A DNA stretch of 34,660 bases from Opitutales bacterium (lineage in GTDB: Bacteria > Verrucomicrobiota > Verrucomicrobiia > Opitutales > Seribacteraceae): positions 1 through 34,660 of the forward strand of contig JAQWWZ010000035.1 in assembly GCA_029254745.1 (NCBI GenBank), read 5' to 3'. The notes beneath the pieces were generated by a model that ran no database searches, was not told the origin of the DNA, and saw only the letters and a program-made list of their open reading frames with translations. The translations under genes were made by a program, and so were the position numbers. The stretch's first letter is position 1. Each line of letters starts with the position of its first letter. Of the stretch, positions 1 through 9,490 are shown piece by piece.

Positions 1-555
1 GACTGGATTTTTTCATTGTCCAAACCCGCAAAGAATTCTCTTTTCGGGAAAGAAGGGAATTTCAAAATAAAAGAACCTAATGCGTATCGTGAAGGGAACC
101 CCGCAACCCTACTTGTGGAAGCGAGTTACCTGGACAATGGTCGTTTACCTATGGGCCCGCTCCAAGGATCCGATATTATTCGACTCCGCCCCACATTACT
201 CAAAGGCAAATCAGCAGATAGCCACAAAGGTTTAATTATTGGTGATAAGGCTGTAACTCATATCAAACACGGTGCGTTTTTGTGCTATGAAAATATTAAC
301 CTGTCAGGAATCAGTGAGCTTGGCCTCAGTGTTGCCAGCGCTGGTACTGGTGGGAATATTGAAATCCGGCTTCACAGTCTTCAGGGCAAAATCATTGGAC
401 AAACTAAATTTAGCCCCAACGGAAACTGGAGCCAATATGAGGAACAAATCATCGCTATCCAACCAACAAATGAACGAGGAAACATTTATGTGCGCTTTGT
501 AAAACCTGGTAGCAATGGTGGTATCATGAACTTTTCCCACCTTGCTTTCCGCTGA
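1..555 (+). CDS. C-terminal part of a secreted protein with a CBM6-like sugar-binding domain (5' end outside window)
   Basis: The frame is open from the first base (D-W-I-F-S before an internal TTG at position 16), so this is most likely the 3' end of a longer gene rather than one starting at the TTG. The last roughly 100 residues read like the beta-sandwich carbohydrate-binding module of family 6 found at the C-terminus of secreted sugar dehydrogenase or ThuA-type proteins in Verrucomicrobia and Planctomycetes. The cues are a ligand-side strand (GAFLCYENINLSG), an 'IEIRLHSLQGKIIG' strand pair, a W residue (NGNWSQYE), and a terminal strand 'IYVRFVKPGSNGGIMNFSHLAF'-type end. The preceding segment (VEASYLDNGRLPMGPLQGSD, then RLRPTLLKG) matches the linker seen before such modules. 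The enzymatic part, if any, lies outside the window. Assignment is by remembered family pattern, so function is only a likely sugar-binding role outside the cytoplasm. Confidence 0.55.
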   Translation, partial: DWIFSLSKPAKNSLFGKEGNFKIKEPNAYREGNPATLLVEASYLDNGRLPMGPLQGSDIIRLRPTLLKGKSADSHKGLIIGDKAVTHIKHGAFLCYENINLSGISELGLSVASAGTGGNIEIRLHSLQGKIIGQTKFSPNGNWSQYEEQIIAIQPTNERGNIYVRFVKPGSNGGIMNFSHLAFR

Positions 556-646
556 GAAAGTTTATGTGAACACACTCGAGTCTTGAGTGGCTCATCAGTC
601 GGTGCTTGTTTGGTCGGCTCCATTCATAGATAAAAATGATTTTACC

Positions 647-1960
647 ATGAACACTGATTCATCAAGTCAAGCCAAACAAAGTGGTAGCTTTAAACCTCTC
701 GCAGAGCGCATGCGTCCAAAAAAAATAGCGGATGTGAGAGGACAGGATCACTTGCTTGGAAAAAACTGTCTACTCCCTCGACTTATTCGGGAGAACCGGT
801 TGGGAAACTTGATTCTTGCAGGGCCTCCGGGGACTGGAAAAACGACACTGGCCACAGTAATCGCAGAAGAAAGTGGTTGTAAATTAATCAAGTTAAATGC
901 GGTAACTTCTAATGTAACCGAATTGAGAGAATCCCTTAAACTCGCGAAATATTATGGTGCCAGCAAGTGCTTCTTATTTGTAGATGAAATCCACCGGTTC
1001 AATAAAGCCCAACAAGACCTCCTGCTTCCCGACATCGAATCAGGGGATGCACGCCTAATAGGTGCCACTACCCATAACCCAAGATACTATGTTAATGATC
1101 CGCTGCTGAGCAGAAGTCAGCTTTTTACCCTCGAGCCAATTGCTGTAGACATTCTAAAGAAAGCCTTGCTCGCTTGCCTAAAAAATGAGGACTCCGGTTT
1201 AGGGACACGAAAATACAAAGCTCAAGAAAATGCGATCTCCCAAATAGCCAAGATCGCAGAAGGAGATTTACGCAAGGCATACAATATACTGGAAACCGTG
1301 GCCGAGGGTATACCTGTTGGCGGAAAGCTCACGGAGGATGAAGTGACTCTGTTTGCAAAGGAGCGAAGCATTCGCTACGATCGGAATGAAGACGAACACT
1401 ACGATACCGCATCAGCCTTGATCAAAAGCATGCGTGGCAACGATCCGGATGCCGCCATGTACTGGCTTGCTAAAATGTTAACGGGTGGGGAAGACCCCCG
1501 GTTTATAGCCCGAAGGCTTGTCATCTTTGCATCAGAAGATGTCGGGTTAGCGGACTCAAGGGCTCTCTTGATTGCCGATGCTACATTTCGGGCCTGTGAA
1601 AGCATTGGAATCCCTGAGTGCGAGCTCACCCTTTCTCATTGTGTTCTTTTTCTATCTACCTGCCCTAAAAGTAACACTGCCACTCTCGCTCTTGCCGCAG
1701 CCAGGCAGGCAATTCAAAGCGAGCCTGTTCAATCAATTCCTCCCTCCATTCGTGACCGTCATGGACGAAATAAGAAATACCAAAAAAGTGACGAAGACGG
1801 GTATCAATACAGCCATGATTTCCCTGATAATATTTCTGGACAATCCTACCTGGAAAAAGAAGTAAATCTATATCACCCCAAGGATGAAGGTGCGGAGTCA
1901 GTCATAGCAAAACGCTTGGCTCATTGGAAAAACATAAGGAATCAAAAAAGATCCAGCTGA
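647..1960 (+). CDS. rarA: Replication-associated recombination protein A (AAA+ ATPase RarA/MgsA)
   Basis: A 437-residue clamp-loader-like AAA+ ATPase that acts at stalled replication forks. The N-terminal signature [22 protein letters not shown] is typical of the family. Walker A is GPPGTGKT at residues 59-66, Walker B is FVDEIHRF at 111-118, and the sensor-1 stretch GATTHNP follows. The C-terminal half has the expected helical region with [20 protein letters not shown] and the later [15 protein letters not shown] stretch. The frame can be extended upstream to a GTG at 587, but the ATG at 647 is preferred because it places the conserved N-terminus about 15 residues from the start and the extra 20 residues look unlike the family. 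Length is normal. It is followed by a short bidirectional hairpin before the convergent oxidoreductase gene. Confidence 0.93.
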   Translation: MNTDSSSQAKQSGSFKPLAERMRPKKIADVRGQDHLLGKNCLLPRLIRENRLGNLILAGPPGTGKTTLATVIAEESGCKLIKLNAVTSNVTELRESLKLAKYYGASKCFLFVDEIHRFNKAQQDLLLPDIESGDARLIGATTHNPRYYVNDPLLSRSQLFTLEPIAVDILKKALLACLKNEDSGLGTRKYKAQENAISQIAKIAEGDLRKAYNILETVAEGIPVGGKLTEDEVTLFAKERSIRYDRNEDEHYDTASALIKSMRGNDPDAAMYWLAKMLTGGEDPRFIARRLVIFASEDVGLADSRALLIADATFRACESIGIPECELTLSHCVLFLSTCPKSNTATLALAAARQAIQSEPVQSIPPSIRDRHGRNKKYQKSDEDGYQYSHDFPDNISGQSYLEKEVNLYHPKDEGAESVIAKRLAHWKNIRNQKRSS

Positions 1961-1969
1961 TAACAGGAC

Positions 1970-1993
1970 AAAGCGGGTATGCCTCTCGCTTTT
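1970..1993. terminator. Probable bidirectional terminator between rarA and the convergent oxidoreductase gene
   Basis: AAAGCG (1970-1975) pairs with CGCTTT (1987-1992), with an 11-base loop in which a GG/CC pair can also form. A T-run follows on the plus strand and the A-run before it gives a T-run on the minus strand. It starts 10 bases after the rarA stop and lies 27 bases beyond the end of the opposing gene, which is where a shared terminator would be expected. The stem is short, so efficiency is uncertain. Confidence 0.5.
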
Positions 1994-2019
1994 CCAATCT
2001 TCATGCTCTTCTCGTTTTA

Positions 2020-3414
2020 CTAAATTGGAATTTCTTCCGCAATATCTTCCAGAGGATATGTCCAAATCTCAGAAAGTGTTGGATGGTACCAGTCTGCCTT
2101 GAGTAGTTGATGCACTGTAGCTTGAAGCGACACCGCAACAGACAAAGAGTGAATCAATTCTCCAGCGTCCTTACCGGCACACTCGGCTCCCAAAATAATA
2201 CCCGATGATTTTTCAGCATGAACCGCGACATATCCCCTCTTTGCTTCCATGAGAATAGATTTACCATGGTCATCAAATGGATAAGATGCTGATAGAAATT
2301 GGATACCTCGAGATTTCAGTTCTTCCGGACTAAGCCCAACCTTCGCAATCTGTGGATCTGTAAAGACCACGCTTAGTAAATGATCATAGCCTATGGGTGA
2401 TACTGCGTGCCCCAGTGCATGAAGAGCCGCAGTCTCTCCCTGTTTTACTGCAATATGAACAATTTCATGCGGACCTGCACAATCTCCTGCCGCATAAATG
2501 GAAGGCACACTCGTTTGCTGAAAATGATTGGTTTGAATATGGCCGCTTGGTTTTAATTTAACTCCAAGAGTACCGAACGAATGCTGGTTCACATTGGGGC
2601 ATCTACCCAGTCCCAAAAAAAGAAAATTGGTATCCCGATGACATGCTTTCCCCCCATGCTCGAAAAAAACTTTAATCCCCCCTGCCTTGTCAGGTTTAAA
2701 TTCTTGAAGGTTTACCCCAGTGAGTACTTCAACTCCTTCTTCTGTTAATTGTGCACGCAATGCGGAAGATGCTTCAGGAGGCAATTCTTTTAAAAGCCGA
2801 TTGCTTCTTTGAAGAATGGTCACACGACTCCCGACCCTAGCTAGAAACTGAGCAAGTTCACAGGCAACAACGCCTCCACCCAAGACGACACACTCACTGG
2901 GAACATAATCAAGGTCCAACACATCGTCGCTCGTTTTAAAAGCGACATCGCTTAAACCAGGAATTGGTGGGATGCTTACCTTTGAACCGGTGCTTATCAA
3001 AATTTTGTCACCCTCCAGAATTTCTCCGGTTTCAAGCTTAACCTCATGTACACTTTGAAGGATTCCTTTTGTGCGGAACAAGGAAAATCGGCCATCCGCT
3101 AATTGTTCCTGACGATAATCGGCAAATTCCCCTATGACCTTCTGTTTTCTCTCCTGCATCATCGCCAAGTTTGCTTTGGGCGATGCAGTCTCAAACCCAA
3201 AAACATCTCCCTGCCCTGCCGCATGAAGCATCTCCGCAGAGTAGATCAAGGTTTTGGAAGGCATGCAGCCACGAAGAATGCACAGTCCACCTAAATCTTG
3301 GGCTCCATCCACGACAGCAACTCGTGCATTTTTCTCATGAGCAGTCCGAGCTGCTGCATAACCAGCACTTCCTCCACCGAGTACAATTAAATCAAATTTT
3401 TTTACAGGATTCAT
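2020..3414 (-). CDS. FAD-dependent pyridine nucleotide-disulfide oxidoreductase (dihydrolipoamide dehydrogenase / mercuric reductase-like)
   Basis: A 464-residue class I flavoprotein disulfide reductase. The N-terminal FAD-binding loop is VLGGGSAGYAAA (from residue 11). The redox-active disulfide is Cys45 and Cys50 in LGGLCILRGCMPSK, with the canonical four-residue spacing. The NAD(P)H Rossmann loop is VVLGGGVVACELAQFLARVGS, the second FAD contact is YAAGDCAG, and the C-terminal dimerisation domain carries the catalytic His-Glu pair (His444 in HPTLSE, Glu449). All catalytic residues are present, so it should be an active reductase. The 'ILRG' between the cysteines, instead of the usual VNVG or LNRG of lipoamide dehydrogenases, and the absence of any 2-oxoacid dehydrogenase gene nearby argue against naming it lpd. 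The substrate cannot be read from sequence. There is no N-terminal HMA domain, so classical MerA is unlikely. Confidence 0.85.
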   Translation of the reverse strand: MNPVKKFDLIVLGGGSAGYAAARTAHEKNARVAVVDGAQDLGGLCILRGCMPSKTLIYSAEMLHAAGQGDVFGFETASPKANLAMMQERKQKVIGEFADYRQEQLADGRFSLFRTKGILQSVHEVKLETGEILEGDKILISTGSKVSIPPIPGLSDVAFKTSDDVLDLDYVPSECVVLGGGVVACELAQFLARVGSRVTILQRSNRLLKELPPEASSALRAQLTEEGVEVLTGVNLQEFKPDKAGGIKVFFEHGGKACHRDTNFLFLGLGRCPNVNQHSFGTLGVKLKPSGHIQTNHFQQTSVPSIYAAGDCAGPHEIVHIAVKQGETAALHALGHAVSPIGYDHLLSVVFTDPQIAKVGLSPEELKSRGIQFLSASYPFDDHGKSILMEAKRGYVAVHAEKSSGIILGAECAGKDAGELIHSLSVAVSLQATVHQLLKADWYHPTLSEIWTYPLEDIAEEIPI

Positions 3415-3514
3415 AATAAATAGTCCAAAAACTTAACCAAAATTAAAATTTTAATAAACGAATTTATTTGATTAAGTCTTTTTTTTCGAAATGATAAAAT
3501 TTCTCCCATCATAA

Positions 3515-4660
3515 ATGATAAGACAACAACAATATAAAGCAGGTGATGTCGTATTACCTAGTGGTGAACTTGGTAAAGGCTTTTGTATTCTAGAAAGTGG
3601 TACACTTGAAGTTATTAGAGAAAATAAAGTTTTAAGCGAAATCGATATTGTTGGCTCAATTTTTGGTGAGCTCAGTGAAATCCTCGGAATGAAGCGGGAT
3701 GCAACCATTCAAGCCAAAACTGATGCCACCGTTCGCCATGTGGAAGAAAGTATCTCTGAAATCGTCATAAAAAATCCCAAAGTAGCGATCAAATTGATCC
3801 GAACTTTAGGCAGGCGTCTCTATCGGATGAATCAAATCGCCACGCGAGGAGATAACGAAAACAATATTTTCAAAAAAGCAAATAACAGCCAAGATGAAGA
3901 TGGTAGTGCAGACCAAGTAAAAATCTTGGTGGTCGATGACAAACCAGCTATCGCAAAGCAGTTAAGTGAGATGTTTGCTAAAAGTGAATGGCTTGTAGAA
4001 TCCGCGACGGACGAAGCATCGGCCCTCAAGGCTTGCGAATACAGTGGTTATTCTGCGATACTTATCAGTATGGCCCTTCCGGGTGATACCGCTGTTGATT
4101 TGAGACGGAAATTGAAAACGAATCATAATGTTCTCAATACCCCCGTAATTGGTATGATTGTAATGGGTGATGAGCACGCACAGAAAAGAGCCCTCAATTC
4201 CGGCTTTGCTGATTGTATCAGCAAACCTTTTGATCCAAACAAAACAGAAGCTCTGATGTATAAAATGATGAACCTGGATTCATCTGCCCGATATTTTAAA
4301 TTAATTGACGATCACCTCTTCTTCAAACTTCCTCCTGAATTGTCCAATTTTGTCATAAACGACATTAAAGAAAACATGGATACTCGCATCCGCAATACGA
4401 TCAATGAGGGTATTCTTAAACTTATCATTGATGTTTCCGAATTAGAGGAAGTCGGGGAAGAAGCCATTGAAGTTGTTGGTGAATTTGCGGAAAAAATAGA
4501 AGATATGAAGCTCCCAATTCGGGGTGCTATTGTCGCAACTGGTGAAGAAGCAGAAATGTGGAATAACTTGGATGGATGTGAGGAATGGATTATCTGCGAT
4601 GACCTTGAACAAGCCAAAGAATCTCTTGCTCGCCCACCGAGTGATGATGATGACGAGTAA
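3515..4660 (+). CDS. Three-module signalling protein: cyclic-nucleotide-binding domain, degenerate receiver, STAS-like C-terminus
   Basis: 381 residues in three modules. Residues 1 to about 105 form a CRP-type cNMP-binding beta-roll, with a phosphate-binding-cassette-like FGELSEILGMKRDATIQAKTD and a following helical segment, but no helix-turn-helix. About 135-250 is a CheY-like receiver: the acidic pair Asp141/Asp142 (VVDDKP) and the conserved Lys237 (ISKPF) are present, but the phosphoacceptor position is Ser185 (LISMALP) and the switch Thr/Ser position is Val in GMIVMGDE. Phosphorylation in the usual way is therefore unlikely. About 255-375 resembles a STAS or anti-sigma-antagonist fold (LKLIIDVSELEEVGEEAIEVVGEF, then AIVATGEEAEMW). 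The tail is acidic (DDDDE). The protein is probably a cytoplasmic protein-interaction switch rather than a DNA-binding regulator. It lies 47 bases upstream of hemF on the same strand, so cotranscription is plausible. STAS assignment is by fold pattern and is less sure than the first two modules. Confidence 0.75.
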   Translation: MIRQQQYKAGDVVLPSGELGKGFCILESGTLEVIRENKVLSEIDIVGSIFGELSEILGMKRDATIQAKTDATVRHVEESISEIVIKNPKVAIKLIRTLGRRLYRMNQIATRGDNENNIFKKANNSQDEDGSADQVKILVVDDKPAIAKQLSEMFAKSEWLVESATDEASALKACEYSGYSAILISMALPGDTAVDLRRKLKTNHNVLNTPVIGMIVMGDEHAQKRALNSGFADCISKPFDPNKTEALMYKMMNLDSSARYFKLIDDHLFFKLPPELSNFVINDIKENMDTRIRNTINEGILKLIIDVSELEEVGEEAIEVVGEFAEKIEDMKLPIRGAIVATGEEAEMWNNLDGCEEWIICDDLEQAKESLARPPSDDDDE

Positions 4661-4707
4661 GTTCTGCATTTTCATCCTTTGAACTTTCCTTCTACACCTG
4701 CCAAGTG

Positions 4708-5622
4708 ATGAATGAGGCTACAAGAGCTCGTGAGACTCTTATCGCACTTCATGATCGACTTATTTCTTCTTTATTGCAAAAAGATCCCAACCTTGAAGTA
4801 AAAGAAGATGAATGGAAAAGAAAAGAAGGAGGCGGGGGAAAAACATGGGCTGTAACAAATGGTGACTTAATCGAAAAGGGAGGAATTAATTTCTCAGATG
4901 TTCGAGGAAGCAAGCTACCAAAGGCAGCAACCCAAAACCGTCCAGAGCTAACGGGTTCAACATTCAGAGCGATGGGTGTATCCGTCGTTTTTCATCCTGA
5001 TAACCCACATGTTCCCACAGCACATGCAAATGTAAGGTACTTCGAAGCCATCACTCCTGCTAATAAAAAGGTTTGGTGGTTTGGTGGAGGGTTTGATATG
5101 ACCCCCTACTACCCTGTTCTTGAAGATGCTGTATCTTGGCACAAGGCAGCACGCGATACATGTGAACCTTATGGGTCTAAATTATACCCCAAGTTTAAGG
5201 AGTGGTGCGATCAATACTTTTACCTTCCCCATCGGAAAGAAACGCGGGGTATAGGAGGCATTTTTTTTGATGATCATACTGAGGGAGGCTTTGAACAATC
5301 ATTGGAATTTATAAACTCTGTTGGAAATACATTTAACGACGCATATTTTAAAATCGCTGAGAAACGAAGGAATAAAGCATTTGATCATAAGCAAAAATCC
5401 TTCCAACGGTATCGTCGAGGACGATATGTAGAATTCAACTTAGTTTATGACCGAGGGACTCATTTCGGTCTCCAATCAAATGGAAGAACTGAATCAATAT
5501 TAATGTCCATGCCTCCTACAGCAGAATGGGCTTATGACTGGTCTCCAGAGAAAGGGTCTGAAGAATATAATCTTTATCTACATTATTTAAAACCAAGAGA
5601 CTGGCTTAATGAAACTGCCTAA
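4708..5622 (+). CDS. hemF: Oxygen-dependent coproporphyrinogen III oxidase
   Basis: Converts coproporphyrinogen III to protoporphyrinogen IX by two O2-dependent oxidative decarboxylations, in the cytoplasm. The 304-residue product has the family landmarks: FRAMGVSVVFHPDNPHVPTAH, NVRYFEA, WWFGGGFDMTPYYP, a long YGSKLYPKFKEWCDQYFYLPHR stretch, and the C-terminal RRGRYVEFNLVYDRGTHFGL with NGRTESILMSMPP. The ATG at 4708 is chosen over the GTG at 4705, which would add one residue only. Length is normal. It overlaps hemE by 14 bases, indicating translational coupling, and follows the cNMP/receiver/STAS gene closely. Use of HemF implies oxygen-dependent haem synthesis. Confidence 0.96.
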   Translation: MNEATRARETLIALHDRLISSLLQKDPNLEVKEDEWKRKEGGGGKTWAVTNGDLIEKGGINFSDVRGSKLPKAATQNRPELTGSTFRAMGVSVVFHPDNPHVPTAHANVRYFEAITPANKKVWWFGGGFDMTPYYPVLEDAVSWHKAARDTCEPYGSKLYPKFKEWCDQYFYLPHRKETRGIGGIFFDDHTEGGFEQSLEFINSVGNTFNDAYFKIAEKRRNKAFDHKQKSFQRYRRGRYVEFNLVYDRGTHFGLQSNGRTESILMSMPPTAEWAYDWSPEKGSEEYNLYLHYLKPRDWLNETA

Positions 5623-6658
5623 TTCTTTACAAGACAGAGAAAGGTTCAACCTTGCCTTATCAGGGGAAAACACGGGGCGCCCACCCCTTTGGGTTATGCG
5701 GCAAGCAGGCAGATATCTACCTGAATATCGAGCCCTTAAAGAAAAATACGATTTTCTAACCATGGTAAAAACTCCTGAATTGGCTGTGGAGGTAACCTTA
5801 CAACCATTGGCTCGCTTTGAACTCGATGCGGCCATTCTTTTCAGTGATATTCTTGTTATTCCTGAAGCCATGGGTCAGGGATACCATTTTCGTGAAAAGG
5901 GTGGTATTGCCATGGAATTTTCAGTGGAATCTGCATCAGACCTGAAGAGATTGAAGGAGGTTGATGTTCAATCTGCACTCTCCTATGTGGAGGATGCGCT
6001 GAAGATTCTTCGAAGGAAGTTGGGGAATGAAAAAGCTCTGCTCGGCTTTTGCGGGTCTCCGTGGACACTTGCCTGCTATATGATCGATGGTGGATCATCC
6101 GACGGATTCCCCAAAACTGTTCAAATGGCAAAGGAAGAGCCGGTTCTTTTTGGTCATTTAATGGAGAAAATTACTACGGTTATTATAGATTACATTCGAA
6201 TGCAGTCAGAAGCTGGCATTGATGCCCTGCAAATATTTGATAGTTGGCACTCACTCTGCCCTGCTGAAAAGGCATGGGACTGGTCTTTGTCCTGGATTAA
6301 TACAATTGTAAAGGAAGCACCCTCCGAACTGGCACTGATCCTCTATGCTAAATCTCCACCTGATCGTCTAAAACTATTAGCCAGCACAGGGGTGCAAGGA
6401 CTCAGTGTGGATCAAGGGCACGACTTACTTTTCGCCAGAAATACTCTGCCTTTGCCCCTCGCACTGCAGGGAAACCTGGCCCCAGAACTTATGGAGACTA
6501 ACGCGGATAAAGTTCAAAGAGAAACCCAAAAACTACTTTCGGAAATGAATGGAGACGCGGGGCATATTCTTAACCTCGGGCATGGTATAAGACCAACTGC
6601 CAAGATTGAGTGCATGGATGCCTTGGTCCAAGCAACCCGAACTTTTTCGCCAACCTAA
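5609..6658 (+). CDS. hemE: Uroporphyrinogen decarboxylase
   Basis: Catalyses the four decarboxylations of uroporphyrinogen III to coproporphyrinogen III, the step directly before HemF. The 349-residue protein opens with the signature PPLWVMRQAGRYLPEYR (about residues 25-41) and has the catalytic-Asp loop ILFSDILVIPEAMG. It also carries GFCGSPWTLACYMIDGGSS, QIFDSWHSLCP and the C-terminal NLGHGIRP motif. The start at 5609 lies inside the last codons of hemF, so the two consecutive pathway enzymes are probably cotranslated. The gene order hemF-hemE is reversed relative to the pathway. It converges on lpxK with only 12 bases between stops and no room for a separate terminator. Confidence 0.97.
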   Translation: MKLPNSLQDRERFNLALSGENTGRPPLWVMRQAGRYLPEYRALKEKYDFLTMVKTPELAVEVTLQPLARFELDAAILFSDILVIPEAMGQGYHFREKGGIAMEFSVESASDLKRLKEVDVQSALSYVEDALKILRRKLGNEKALLGFCGSPWTLACYMIDGGSSDGFPKTVQMAKEEPVLFGHLMEKITTVIIDYIRMQSEAGIDALQIFDSWHSLCPAEKAWDWSLSWINTIVKEAPSELALILYAKSPPDRLKLLASTGVQGLSVDQGHDLLFARNTLPLPLALQGNLAPELMETNADKVQRETQKLLSEMNGDAGHILNLGHGIRPTAKIECMDALVQATRTFSPT

Positions 6659-6670
6659 AAAATACCGAAT

Positions 6671-7885
6671 TTAGCTTGGTGACATTTGGTGAGACTTGCT
6701 GACAGGAAAACAAATTCCAGCAACAGCCTCATTGAAATCCTCAAAACCTTCAATAATTTCAATCTCCATACGAATGTAATATAAGGGAATCACCGGGTTG
6801 TAAGTCGAAGGTATACGGACGGCATCTTTTTCCGTTGTGACCATGACATCTGCACCACTATTTTTAGCCTGTTGAAACATATGGTCTAATTCTTGGGTCT
6901 CATACCTGTGGTGGTCCAAAAATCTTTTCTTATAGCGAAGTTCCCCCGACATTCGATTGATGATATTTTCAAAACCACGGGGAGAGGCAATGCCACAAAA
7001 TACACCTACAAATGATTCGTGTAGGAAATTTAAGCCTTTTTGCTCGATACCATTCACTTCCTGAAAATATCTAGGTTTGTGAACACATCTTATAATCTCT
7101 GCAGTTTTATTATATTCACGGATGGTTTCCAATAGGTTCAAATCCGGCTCAGACTCCGATTTTGTAAGAAAAACATAGGAGGCACGTTTAAGATGACTAA
7201 CCGGTTCTCTCAAAATCCCGCGCGGAAGAAGACATCGGTTACCAAATGGGTTAGTCTGGTCGACGAGCAAGAGGTTCATCTTTCCCTTGATCGGTAAGTA
7301 TTGGAAACCATCGTCCAAAATCAATGCATCCGCCTTAAACTTTTTAATCGCAAATTTTCCTGATTTCACTCGATCTCTTCCTGTAATCACAACCACTCCC
7401 GGAAGATTTTTGGCCAACATAAAAGGTTCATCTCCTGCCTCCTCAGAATCCATCAACATCTTATTTCCATCACTTACAACTTTTGGAGGATACTCCTTAC
7501 GCTTGCGAAAAATGTTCCCAAAAGAACTGTCTTCCAAGTCTTGCTTACTTTTGTATCCACGACTTAAAATGGCAACTGTAAGTCCTCGGGACACAAGTTC
7601 CTTGGCAAATCTTTCAACAACAGGAGTTTTTCCGGTTCCCCCAACAGTTAAATTTCCAACGACAAGAACAAAACAATCCAAAGTGGTATGCTTGAAAAAC
7701 CAATTCCTTGCGTATAGAAAAACTCTGGTTCTAACAATGACTGAAAAAAGATATGAAAATGGATGAAGAAATAAGCCAAACAAGCGAGCTGACACCGATA
7801 AATCACGATCGTAAATAACACCTTCAACAAATCCCTCAAAGCTGTTAAATAGCTTTTGTAACCAAGTTTGATTGTCTGTAGACAT
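6671..7885 (-). CDS. lpxK: Tetraacyldisaccharide 4'-kinase (lipid A 4'-kinase)
   Basis: Phosphorylates the 4' position of tetraacyldisaccharide-1-phosphate to make lipid IVA at the inner membrane. The P-loop [12 protein letters not shown] is at residues 77-88, followed by the family motifs [22 protein letters not shown] and the [11 protein letters not shown] catalytic region, then [12 protein letters not shown] with [11 protein letters not shown] hydrophobic segment at about residues 34-62 fits the membrane-anchoring helix. At 404 residues it is at the long end of the family. The C-terminal half has [13 protein letters not shown] and [12 protein letters not shown], both typical. The presence of lpxK implies a lipid A outer membrane. 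A 120-base divergent intergenic region separates it from panD. Confidence 0.95.
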   Translation of the reverse strand: MSTDNQTWLQKLFNSFEGFVEGVIYDRDLSVSARLFGLFLHPFSYLFSVIVRTRVFLYARNWFFKHTTLDCFVLVVGNLTVGGTGKTPVVERFAKELVSRGLTVAILSRGYKSKQDLEDSSFGNIFRKRKEYPPKVVSDGNKMLMDSEEAGDEPFMLAKNLPGVVVITGRDRVKSGKFAIKKFKADALILDDGFQYLPIKGKMNLLLVDQTNPFGNRCLLPRGILREPVSHLKRASYVFLTKSESEPDLNLLETIREYNKTAEIIRCVHKPRYFQEVNGIEQKGLNFLHESFVGVFCGIASPRGFENIINRMSGELRYKKRFLDHHRYETQELDHMFQQAKNSGADVMVTTEKDAVRIPSTYNPVIPLYYIRMEIEIIEGFEDFNEAVAGICFPVSKSHQMSPS

Positions 7886-8005
7886 AAATATATATTTCTT
7901 ACCTACTTTGCCATTTCTTTCAATCCGAATTAATAATTTCCACTTTTGATCGATTGACTTTGCCTACAAGAAAGCTTTGATGTCTAATTCCTCGTAAAAT
8001 CACTG

Positions 8006-8389
8006 ATGCAAGTTACCTTATTAAAATCTAAACTTCACCGTGCCTCGGTTACCTCTGTGGCCCCTGATTACTCAGGCAGTTTATCCATAGATCGTGATCT
8101 GCTCGATGCTGCAGGCTTTCTCCATCACGAAAAAATCCTGGTTGGAAACATAACCAATGGAGAAAGGTTTGAAACCTACTGCATACCCGCCCCTTCGGGC
8201 TCTGGAGAAATCGCACTAAATGGTGCCGCCGCACACAAAGGAAAACCGGGAGACTTACTGGTCATTTTATCTTTTGTTTCTTTAGACCCTGAAGAAGCAG
8301 CGGTTTGGGAACCGCGACTTATTTTGGTTGGCGATGACAACTTATCTCACGAAATCATACCCCTTCCCTCCTCTAATAAAGATGATTGA
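8006..8389 (+). CDS. panD: Aspartate 1-decarboxylase (pyruvoyl enzyme)
   Basis: Makes beta-alanine from L-aspartate for pantothenate and CoA synthesis. The 127-residue proenzyme has [10 protein letters not shown] near the N-terminus and the self-cleavage site Gly24-Ser25 in DYSGSLSID, where Ser25 would become the pyruvoyl group. The later [19 protein letters not shown] and the [17 protein letters not shown] segment match the family. The C-terminal tail (SSNKDD) extends a little past the usual end. The stop overlaps the start of the following aminotransferase gene by 8 bases, so translation of the two is probably coupled. Neither panB nor panC is in the window. Confidence 0.95.
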   Translation: MQVTLLKSKLHRASVTSVAPDYSGSLSIDRDLLDAAGFLHHEKILVGNITNGERFETYCIPAPSGSGEIALNGAAAHKGKPGDLLVILSFVSLDPEEAAVWEPRLILVGDDNLSHEIIPLPSSNKDD

Positions 8390-9467
8390 TTACAAACTCC
8401 ACATCCCTGGTCCAGTTAATGTATCTGAAGGTGCTTATAAGGCACTAGCCACCCCCGTCATGGGTCATAGAAGCTCGGACTTTGTTGATTTGTACAATCA
8501 ATGCCAGCCTTTACTTCAAAAACTTTTCCAAACCCAGGATCCTGTTTTCCTTTCTACTTCCAGTGCCTGGGGCGTCATGGAAGGTGCCGTTCGTAACTTA
8601 ACCAGAAAAAAGACCCTTTGCTGCACTTGCGGAGCATTCTCTGATAAGTGGATAGATGTTGTTCACAGATGTGGGAAAAGCGGGGATTCACTTAGTGTTG
8701 AATGGGGCCAACATATTGATCCAGTAGAATTAGATAAGCGTTTATCAACTGGAGAGTATGATCTTGTAACTTTAGTGCATAACGAAACATCTTGCGGGAT
8801 GATGAACCCCCTCGAGGAAATCATGCAGGTTTTAGCGAAATATCCTGATGTTTTATCCGTAGTCGATTCTGTTAGTTCTTTTTCCGTTGTCCCCATTCCT
8901 AAGGACGAACTTGGTATCGATGTCCTGCTTACAGGTTCCCAAAAGGCCCTGGCCCTCCCCCCTGGTTTAGCTCTGTTGTCAGTTTCTTCCCGTGCTTTTG
9001 AAAGAGCAAAGCAAATAGAGGATCGTGGCTACTACTTCGACTTTATAGAGTTCTTAAAAAACCACGATAAAGGAATGACTCCGAGTACACCGGTTATTCC
9101 ACTCATTCATGGGCTTTTATACACCCTAGAGCATATTTTTGAAGAAGGAGTTGACAGTCGTTTCAAGAGGCATGCAGACTTAAATACCCAAGTTCATAAT
9201 TGGATAGAGGCGAAGGGATTTGAGCTTCTTCCTCAAAAAAAGTACGCTTCCAAATCTTTAAGTTGTGTAAAAAATAACCTCAACATGGACGTGGCTGGGT
9301 TTGTTAAAGCCCTCAGAGAAGAAAAGAAATTATCCATAGACGGCGGCTATGGTAAAATTAAAGGTAAAACCTTTCGGATATCAAATATGGGGAATGAAAA
9401 CACAGAAACCATCGCTTTTCTGCTTAATCAAATGGATGCGATCATCGACCGTTTTCTCCCGGCCTAA
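8382..9467 (+). CDS. Class V PLP-dependent aminotransferase (alanine/serine-glyoxylate aminotransferase-like)
   Basis: 361 residues with the fold-type I, class V pattern. The start [28 protein letters not shown] is the typical substrate-entry and N-terminal region, followed by [16 protein letters not shown]. The PLP-binding aspartate is Asp162 in VVDSVSSF, and the Schiff-base lysine is Lys188 in [14 protein letters not shown]. The C-terminal domain ends with [19 protein letters not shown]. The ATG at 8382 is preferred over an in-frame ATG at 8328 because the extension is unlike the family and would overlap panD by 62 bases. Overlap with panD is then 8 bases. The amino donor and acceptor cannot be told from sequence; glyoxylate and serine or alanine are the usual ones, and a link to aspartate or beta-alanine supply is only suggested by context. 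Confidence 0.88.
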   Translation: MIDYKLHIPGPVNVSEGAYKALATPVMGHRSSDFVDLYNQCQPLLQKLFQTQDPVFLSTSSAWGVMEGAVRNLTRKKTLCCTCGAFSDKWIDVVHRCGKSGDSLSVEWGQHIDPVELDKRLSTGEYDLVTLVHNETSCGMMNPLEEIMQVLAKYPDVLSVVDSVSSFSVVPIPKDELGIDVLLTGSQKALALPPGLALLSVSSRAFERAKQIEDRGYYFDFIEFLKNHDKGMTPSTPVIPLIHGLLYTLEHIFEEGVDSRFKRHADLNTQVHNWIEAKGFELLPQKKYASKSLSCVKNNLNMDVAGFVKALREEKKLSIDGGYGKIKGKTFRISNMGNENTETIAFLLNQMDAIIDRFLPA

Positions 9468-9490
9468 CACTTCCAACAAATCATTCATTG

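Noticed and set aside
16..555. Complete 179-residue gene starting at TTG 16
   Set aside because: The frame is open to base 1 and the sequence begins inside a domain linker, so it is treated as the end of a longer gene.
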